Source: RGIG4576 sp964606575
GTDB lineage: Bacteria > Bacteroidota > Bacteroidia > Bacteroidales > Muribaculaceae
NCBI GenBank assembly: GCA_964606575.1
Contig: CAZSHA010000068.1
Location: 1-11,271 of the forward strand
Reading direction: 5' to 3'
DNA length: 11,271 bases
Both the position numbers and the translations under genes were made by a program. This document shows, one piece after another, positions 6,208-11,271 of the stretch. Each line of letters opens with the position of its first letter. Positions within the stretch are counted from its first letter, which is position 1. Below the pieces are notes generated by a model. That model made no database searches and was not told the DNA's origin. It worked only from the letters and a program-made list of their open reading frames with translations.

Positions 6208-6240
6208 ATAAAAAAAGTCCCATTTTTGGGACTTTTTTTA
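6208..6240. terminator. Bidirectional intrinsic terminator between gdhA and leuB
   Basis: The arms AGTCCCA (6216-6222) and TGGGACT (6227-6233) have a 4-nt T loop, flanked by an A-run on the left and a T-run on the right that extend the stem. The symmetric A/T flanks give a T-run downstream of the hairpin on both strands, so it can end both gdhA (+) and the leu operon (-). Confidence 0.9.
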
Positions 6241-6255
6241 TTTTTGTAGAGTTAT

Positions 6256-6272
6256 AATACGCTTTGCGTATT
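6256..6272. repeat. Small perfect hairpin after leuB
   Basis: The arms AATACGC and GCGTATT are separated by TTT, just past the leuB stop. There is no T-run beside it. It may help define or protect the 3' end of the leu transcript ahead of the main terminator. Confidence 0.4.
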
Positions 6273-6283
6273 TATACTTGTGT

Positions 6284-7345
6284 TTAAGCCTTTTTGATGT
6301 AGTCAACAATCCATGCTCCTATTTCGGTTGTACCATAGTTAGCTCCACCCTCAACTTGAATTTCAGGTGTACGCACGTTAGCGTCAAGCGAAGCATCCAC
6401 AGCCTTGCGTATCAATGAGCCTTCCTCTTTCAAATCAAAATATTCAAATAGCATTGCAACAGATAAAATCTGAGCTAATGGGTTGGCTATATTCTTGCCT
6501 TTAGCTTGAGGCCATGAGCCATGTATTGGCTCAAATACTGGTGTGCTTTCGCCTGTTGATGCAGAAGGAAGCAAACCCATAGAACCGCTTATGCAAGAGC
6601 CTTCATCGGTAAGAATGTCACCGAAAGTGTTTTCAGTAACCATCACATCAAAGAACTTAGGTTCTTGAATCATACGCATTGCGGCATTGTCCACGTACAT
6701 ATAGTCAGTAGTAACTTCTGGGTAATTAGGAGCCATTTCTTGTGCGATTTTTCTCCACAAGCGGCTAGATGCAAGAACGTTGGCTTTATCCACAACGGTA
6801 AGGTGCTTGTTGCGTTTCATTGCATATTCAAATCCTACTTTCAAAATACGTTCAATTTCTGGACGAGTGTAGTAGTTGGTATCGTAAGCTTTTTCGTCAT
6901 CTTGATATTTCTCTCCGAAATACATACCGCCAGTAAGTTCTCTGATACAGATGAAATCTGCTCCGTCTACTAGGTCGGGACGAAGCGGCGACTTGTGTAG
7001 CAGGCATTTGAATGTTTGAACAGGGCGAATATTTGCAAATAGACCTAGTTTTTTACGCATGGCAAGTAGACCTTGCTCAGGACGAACCTTTGCAGTCGGG
7101 TCATTGTCAAATTTTGGGTCGCCAACGGCAGAGAAAAGCACTGCATCGGCGTTCTTGCAAGCCTGATAAGTTTCTTCAGGGAATGGATCTCCCACTTTGT
7201 CTATAGCATCGGCACCGCAGATTGCAAATTCGTAAGAAACTTCGTGACCGAACTTGTCGCACACAGCCGACATTACGTCAACGCCTTGTTTAGATATTTC
7301 TGGTCCTATACCGTCGCCAGGAAGGACTGCGATTTTTAATTTCAT
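6284..7345 (-). CDS. leuB: 3-isopropylmalate dehydrogenase
   Basis: LeuB oxidises and decarboxylates 3-isopropylmalate to 2-oxoisocaproate with NAD in leucine synthesis. The 353-residue length is typical. Visible motifs are LPGDGIGPEI at the N-terminus, LGLFANIRPV (about 100-109), RELTGGMYFGEK (135-146), VVDKANV (184-190), VTENTFGDILTDEGS (236-250, metal-binding aspartates) and the cofactor loop HGSWPQAKGKNIANP (275-289). RELTGG distinguishes LeuB from isocitrate and tartrate dehydrogenases. It is the last gene of the operon, 16 bp after the second synthase. If that synthase makes citramalate, LeuB would also process beta-methylmalate to 2-oxobutyrate. Confidence 0.96.
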   Translation of the reverse strand: MKLKIAVLPGDGIGPEISKQGVDVMSAVCDKFGHEVSYEFAICGADAIDKVGDPFPEETYQACKNADAVLFSAVGDPKFDNDPTAKVRPEQGLLAMRKKLGLFANIRPVQTFKCLLHKSPLRPDLVDGADFICIRELTGGMYFGEKYQDDEKAYDTNYYTRPEIERILKVGFEYAMKRNKHLTVVDKANVLASSRLWRKIAQEMAPNYPEVTTDYMYVDNAAMRMIQEPKFFDVMVTENTFGDILTDEGSCISGSMGLLPSASTGESTPVFEPIHGSWPQAKGKNIANPLAQILSVAMLFEYFDLKEEGSLIRKAVDASLDANVRTPEIQVEGGANYGTTEIGAWIVDYIKKA

Positions 7346-7361
7346 AATCTTATGTTGTTAA

Positions 7362-8882
7362 TTAAATATTTTCAATAATATTGAGCATTTTAACAGTAGC
7401 TTGTATTGCCGCTTCTATTTGGTCGGCATCAAGCCCCCTAGTCTTGATGACGTGTCCGTTGTATTCCCAGTTGATATTGGTCTGTACGAGGGCATCGGTG
7501 CGTCCACCAGGTGGAATAGTAACCGTGTAGTTGGTTAGAAGCGGGAATTTGCGGCTTAAGTTGTCGTTGTAAATGCGTTTTACAGCTTTAACAAAAGCAT
7601 CATATTGACCATCGCCTACAGCACTTTGCTGATACTCTACGCCATTAATTTCCAGTTTTATTGTAGCTGTCGGGCGTAAGCCTTGCGATAGGTTCAGAGC
7701 ATAGTTTATCACACGAACATGATTTTGCTGTATATCGTGCTTCAATACGTCTGAAACTATGTATGGAAGGTCAGATTGTGTTACAATCTCTTTCTTGTCA
7801 CCCAGCTCGATGATACGTTGGGTGACTTTACGTACATCTTCTTCGCTTAATTCGATACCAAGTGCTTCAAGGTTCTTTTTGATATTGGCTTTACCAGAAG
7901 TCTTGCCAAGGGCATATTCACGCTCCCTGCCAAATCGTTCGGGTAAAAGGTCGTTGAAATAAAGATTATTCTTTGAGTCGCCGTCGGCATGAACACCAGC
8001 ACATTGGGTGAATACGTTGTCACCTATGATAGGCTTGTTAGAAGGTACAATAACACCTGATAGTGCCTCTACTATGTGGCTAACCTTATTGATTTTGGTT
8101 TCATCAACGCCTGTTTCCAGTTTCAGCATGTCGTGTACTACAGCAACAACGCTAGACATGGGAGCATTACCAGCTCGCTCACCTAATCCGTTGATAGTGC
8201 AGTGTAATCCTTTCACGCCTACGAGTCCAGCGGCAAAAGAGTTGGATGTAGCCAAATCGTAATCGTTGTGAGCATGGAAGTCGAAGTGCAGTTCAGGAAA
8301 GCGGTTTACCATTCGCTTGCAGTACTCAAATACTTGATTAGGGTTCAGAATACCTAGTGTATCGGGTAGCATGAACCGCTTTATAGGTAAGTCTTTGAGG
8401 TTCTCAACCATGTCGTAGACATATTGAGGCGATTGTATGATACCGTTTGACCAATCCTCTAAGTAAATGTTGACGAGCAGGCCTTTGGCTTGTGCCATTT
8501 CAACTTCTCGGCGAATGTCGCTCCGATGTTCTTCTGGTGTCTTTTTTAACTGCAGGCGGCAATGCCTTTCCGAGCCTTTTGCTAGCAGGTTGATGTTTTT
8601 CCCACCGACATCTTTAATCCAGTTGATAGACACACCATTGTCAACAAATCCTAGTATTTCTATGCGGTCGATGTTGTTGGTGCGTTTAGCCCATGTGCAA
8701 ATCTGCTTAACCGATTCCAATTCACCTGATGACACACGTGCCGAAGCTATTTCGATGCGAGGTACATGCAGTTCGGTCAGAACCAGTTTGGTTATGGATA
8801 GCTTTTCTGAAGGGGAGAAACTAACGCCCGAAGTTTGCTCCCCATCACGTAGAGTAGTATCAAGTAATTCAATTTGCATCAT
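7362..8882 (-). CDS. LeuA-family acyl-CoA synthase paralogue, candidate (R)-citramalate synthase
   Basis: This 506-residue protein has the DRE-TIM metallolyase layout. DTTLRDGEQTSGVSFS is at about 8-23, metal-binding FHAHND at about 202-207, and GLGERAGNAP at 232-241. A linker with GVHADGDSKNN near 297 follows. The C-terminal LeuA-type regulatory domain (about 400-506) includes AVGDGQYDAFVKAVKRI. It is clearly different from the true LeuA at the right end of the same operon, so it is unlikely to be a plain duplicate. Family members condense acetyl-CoA with a 2-oxoacid. Pyruvate as substrate, giving citramalate for isoleucine, is the best fit because LeuCD and LeuB can use the product. A second isopropylmalate synthase or a homocitrate-type enzyme is not excluded. 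The start has two adjacent ATG codons; the first is used here. Confidence 0.85.
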   Translation of the reverse strand: MMQIELLDTTLRDGEQTSGVSFSPSEKLSITKLVLTELHVPRIEIASARVSSGELESVKQICTWAKRTNNIDRIEILGFVDNGVSINWIKDVGGKNINLLAKGSERHCRLQLKKTPEEHRSDIRREVEMAQAKGLLVNIYLEDWSNGIIQSPQYVYDMVENLKDLPIKRFMLPDTLGILNPNQVFEYCKRMVNRFPELHFDFHAHNDYDLATSNSFAAGLVGVKGLHCTINGLGERAGNAPMSSVVAVVHDMLKLETGVDETKINKVSHIVEALSGVIVPSNKPIIGDNVFTQCAGVHADGDSKNNLYFNDLLPERFGREREYALGKTSGKANIKKNLEALGIELSEEDVRKVTQRIIELGDKKEIVTQSDLPYIVSDVLKHDIQQNHVRVINYALNLSQGLRPTATIKLEINGVEYQQSAVGDGQYDAFVKAVKRIYNDNLSRKFPLLTNYTVTIPPGGRTDALVQTNINWEYNGHVIKTRGLDADQIEAAIQATVKMLNIIENI

Positions 8883-8912
8883 ATATATGCTATTGTAGAT
8901 TGTGCAGAATGC

Positions 8913-9503
8913 TTATTTTTGCTTGTTTTCCCAAGCTTCGATGTCGCTTTTCTTGCTTAAAAGGAAATCAATATCGTCATAGCCTTGTAGAAGGCAGTTT
9001 TTCTTATATGGGTTGATATCGAATGATTCTTTTTCGCCAGTAGCCTCGTTTTTGATAGTTTGCTCTTCAAGATTCACAGTTACTTCAGTCTTAGGATTTT
9101 CCTTTATTGATGCGAATAATGAAGCAAGAAAAGCCTCGCTCACAACCACAGGAAGAACGCAGTTATTAAGTGCGTTGTTCTTGAATATATCGGCGAAGAA
9201 ACTAGAAACTACGACTTTAAATCCATATCCAGCAACAGCCCATGCGGCATGTTCACGGCTAGAACCAGAACCGAAGTTCTTACCAGCTATCAAGATAGTT
9301 CCGCTATAAGTAGGGTCGTTAAGCACAAACGATTTAATAGGGTTTCCGTCTTTGTCGTAACGCCAGTCACGGAAAAGATTATCGCCGAAACCTTGGCGTG
9401 AAGTCGCTTTAAGGAATCGGGCTGGAATTATTTGGTCGGTATCTACATTTTCCATTGGCAATGGAATGCAAGTAGATGAAAATGTTACAAATTTATCTTT
9501 CAT
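8913..9503 (-). CDS. leuD: 3-isopropylmalate dehydratase small subunit
   Basis: LeuD is the swivelling-domain subunit that, with LeuC, isomerises 2-isopropylmalate to 3-isopropylmalate. At 196 residues it is of normal length. It shows NVDTDQIIPARFLK (19-32) and GKNFGSGSSREHAAWAV (74-90), the loop that positions substrate in the aconitase family. It lies 12 bp after leuC, as expected for subunits made together, and 30 bp before the second synthase. Confidence 0.96.
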   Translation of the reverse strand: MKDKFVTFSSTCIPLPMENVDTDQIIPARFLKATSRQGFGDNLFRDWRYDKDGNPIKSFVLNDPTYSGTILIAGKNFGSGSSREHAAWAVAGYGFKVVVSSFFADIFKNNALNNCVLPVVVSEAFLASLFASIKENPKTEVTVNLEEQTIKNEATGEKESFDINPYKKNCLLQGYDDIDFLLSKKSDIEAWENKQK

Positions 9504-9515
9504 AATAAAAAGGTG

Positions 9516-10907
9516 TTAAATTTTAGCTGGGTGAGTGATTTTGCCAGTAATTGCGGCAGCGGCTGCTACTAGCGGACCTGCTAGGATTGTTCTTGAGCCA
9601 GGACCTTGGCGGCCTTCAAAATTACGGTTGGATGTAGATACCGCATATTTGCCTGCTGGCACTTTGTCTTCGTTCATAGCAAGGCAAGCCGAGCATCCTG
9701 GTTGGCGAAGCTCAAAACCTGCTTCTTCCAAAATCTTGTCGATGCCTTCTTCTCTGATTTGCTTGTCTACTCCCCATGAGCCTGGCACTAGCCATGCTGT
9801 TACGCAGTCGGCTTTTTTCTTACCCTTAACAAAGTTGGCGAAAGCACGGAAGTCCTCAATACGTCCGTTGGTGCAAGAACCAAGGAAAACATAGTCGATA
9901 GGATGATTTTCCAACTTCTGACCAGCTTCGAAGCCCATGTAGTCAAGTGATTTCTGGAAAGATATTTTTCCAGCTTCGTCTATTTGGCCGATAGTAGGGA
10001 TAGAATCTTCAATACCCATACCCATACCTGGGTTTGTTCCGTAAGTTATGCGAGGGTCAATGTCGGCAGCGTCAAAGTTTATTTCTTTATCGAAAACTGC
10101 GTCGTCATCACTCTTTAAAGTCTTCCAGTAAGCAAGAGCTTTCTCCCAATCTTCGCCCTTTGGTGCAAATTCACGTCCCTTAACATAGGCGAAAGTGGTT
10201 TCATCAGGAGCAATCAAACCGCCACGAGCACCCATTTCAATACTCAAGTTGCACACAGTCATGCGTTCTTCCATTGAAAGGTTGCGAATAGCTTCGCCTG
10301 CATATTCTACGAAATAGCCAGTAGCACCGCCTGTTGTCATCTTGCTGATGATGTATAGGGCGATATCCTTTGCTGTTACGTATTGTTTTAATTTACCGTT
10401 GATGTTGATACGCATTGTTTTTGGCTTAGGTTGCAAAATACACTGCGATGCAAGCACCATTTCCACTTCGCTTGTACCTATACCGAATGCCACAGCACCG
10501 AATGCTCCGTGAGTAGAAGTGTGGCTGTCGCCGCACACGATAGTATATCCAGGCAGTGTAAGACCGTTTTCAGGACCTATCACGTGGATGATTCCATTCT
10601 TTGGATGACCAAGACCGTAAAGAGTTACACCGAACTCGTTGGCATTTTTAGTGAGTGTTTCCACTTGGTTGCGTGAAACAGGGTCTTGTATTGGTTGGTC
10701 TTGGTGTAGGGTAGGGATGTTATGGTCGGGTGAACAGAAAGTTTTTTCAGGACGGAAAACCTTGATACCTCTCTCTCTAAGACCAGCGAATGCTTGCGGG
10801 CTTGTCACCTCGTGGCAATAGTGGCGGTCTATATACAATTGAGAAGGACCTCCAGGGATTAGATTCACCACGTGTGCATCCCATATTTTGTCAAATAAAG
10901 TATTCAT
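9516..10907 (-). CDS. leuC: 3-isopropylmalate dehydratase large subunit
   Basis: LeuC carries the [4Fe-4S] cluster of isopropylmalate isomerase. The three cluster cysteines are visible: Cys345 in FLGSCTNGR and Cys405/Cys408 in PGCSACLA. Other family signatures are YIDRHYCHEVTSPQAF (25-40), CGDSHTSTHGAFGAVAFGIG (125-144) and SNRNFEGRQGPGSRT (446-460). The 463-residue length is that of bacterial two-subunit enzymes. It starts 26 bp after the leuA stop. Aconitase A is excluded by the shorter length and the paired leuD. Confidence 0.97.
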   Translation of the reverse strand: MNTLFDKIWDAHVVNLIPGGPSQLYIDRHYCHEVTSPQAFAGLRERGIKVFRPEKTFCSPDHNIPTLHQDQPIQDPVSRNQVETLTKNANEFGVTLYGLGHPKNGIIHVIGPENGLTLPGYTIVCGDSHTSTHGAFGAVAFGIGTSEVEMVLASQCILQPKPKTMRININGKLKQYVTAKDIALYIISKMTTGGATGYFVEYAGEAIRNLSMEERMTVCNLSIEMGARGGLIAPDETTFAYVKGREFAPKGEDWEKALAYWKTLKSDDDAVFDKEINFDAADIDPRITYGTNPGMGMGIEDSIPTIGQIDEAGKISFQKSLDYMGFEAGQKLENHPIDYVFLGSCTNGRIEDFRAFANFVKGKKKADCVTAWLVPGSWGVDKQIREEGIDKILEEAGFELRQPGCSACLAMNEDKVPAGKYAVSTSNRNFEGRQGPGSRTILAGPLVAAAAAITGKITHPAKI

Positions 10908-10933
10908 GACTAGAATTTATATTGTTTGTTAAT

Positions 10934-11271
10934 TTAATGAACGAACTTATTTATTGCATCTATAAATGCTTCGGTAGAAGCTGCTACGATGTCGGTATTG
11001 GCAGAGAATCCGTAGTAGTTGTTTCCATCGTATTCTACTGTCATGTGTACTTTACCCACATCATTGCTACCCTTGGTTATGGCTTGTATCAAGAATTCTT
11101 GAACAACCATGTGGCGATGGATAATCTGTTTGATAGCAGTGATTGCTGCATCTACTGGACCATTGCCAGTCGCACACGACTCGAATTTCTCGCCAGCGAT
11201 GCTCAAACCTACGCTAGCCACCGAACGAACTCCAACACCTGATGTTACTTGAAGGTATTCAAGCTTAATGC
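10934..11271 (-). CDS. leuA: 2-isopropylmalate synthase, C-terminal part (start off the right edge)
   Basis: The visible 112 residues run in from the right edge (IKLEYLQVTSGVGVRSVASV) to a TAA stop. They form the LeuA allosteric/dimerisation domain: CATGNGPVDAAITAIKQI matches the G.GPVDA motif at which leucine feedback acts, followed by VGKVHMTVEYDGNNYYGFS and a closing helix. The GTG at 11221 is an internal valine codon, since the frame stays open to the edge. LeuA condenses acetyl-CoA with 2-oxoisovalerate in the first committed step of leucine synthesis. The catalytic TIM barrel and the operon promoter lie outside the window. Confidence 0.93.
   Translation of the reverse strand, partial: IKLEYLQVTSGVGVRSVASVGLSIAGEKFESCATGNGPVDAAITAIKQIIHRHMVVQEFLIQAITKGSNDVGKVHMTVEYDGNNYYGFSANTDIVAASTEAFIDAINKFVH

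Noticed and set aside
6521..6563. Unusual tryptophan-containing cofactor loop (HGSWPQAKGKNIANP) in LeuB as a possible change in cofactor use
   Set aside because: The loop keeps the overall HGS...GK.IANP pattern, and I recall the same form in LeuB of other Bacteroidales, so it looks like lineage variation rather than a novelty.
7012..7339. Overlapping plus-strand ORFs within leuB (64 and 88 codons)
   Set aside because: They are antisense to conserved N-terminal LeuB motifs and have no initiation signals or recognisable domains.
10934..11221. A separate 95-residue protein starting at GTG 11221
   Set aside because: The frame is open through the right edge and the upstream residues continue the LeuA regulatory domain, so the GTG is an internal valine codon.

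Overview
The window looks like a chromosomal segment of a Bacteroidales bacterium (Prevotella/Bacteroides-like; genus not resolved). Several signs agree. Promoters have the Bacteroidetes -7 box TAnnTTTG. Starts lack clear Shine-Dalgarno sequences. There is a large secreted BspA-type leucine-rich-repeat (LRR) protein and a hexameric-type glutamate dehydrogenase. The leu operon carries an extra LeuA-family synthase.

Layout. (1) Positions 1-2428, minus strand: the first 809 residues of a secreted BspA/LRR_5 protein whose C-terminus lies off the left edge. It contains an almost perfect 339-bp internal duplication, and a third copy begins at the edge. (2) Positions 2429-2949: a 521-bp divergent intergenic region without a conventional gene. 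On the minus strand it holds a TAnnTTTG box, a series of inverted repeats, two tiny adjacent in-frame ORFs, and a large imperfect stem-loop followed by seven T's, 48 nt before the LRR start codon. It reads as a structured, possibly attenuating leader or a roughly 300-nt RNA gene, and is the least explained part of the window. A plus-strand promoter for the next gene is also here. (3) Positions 2950-4676, plus strand: a lipoprotein with a BamE/SmpA-like C-terminus, overlapping by ATGA a PhnP-like metallo-beta-lactamase-fold hydrolase. (4) Positions 4850-6187, plus strand: gdhA with its own promoter. (5) Positions 6208-6240: a symmetric terminator between the convergent gdhA and leu units. (6) Positions 6284-11271, minus strand: leuA (C-terminal part only), leuC, leuD, a second LeuA-family synthase and leuB, with gaps of 12-30 bp, so almost certainly one operon whose promoter lies off the right edge.

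How the genes work together. LeuA, LeuCD and LeuB convert 2-oxoisovalerate to 2-oxoisocaproate for leucine. If the second synthase makes (R)-citramalate, the same LeuCD and LeuB would also yield 2-oxobutyrate for isoleucine. GdhA makes the glutamate that donates nitrogen to these amino acids. The lipoprotein/hydrolase pair and the LRR protein are separate units. Annotation of the main metabolic genes is secure. The substrate of the second synthase, the hydrolase and lipoprotein functions, and all claims about the 2429-2949 leader are inferences.
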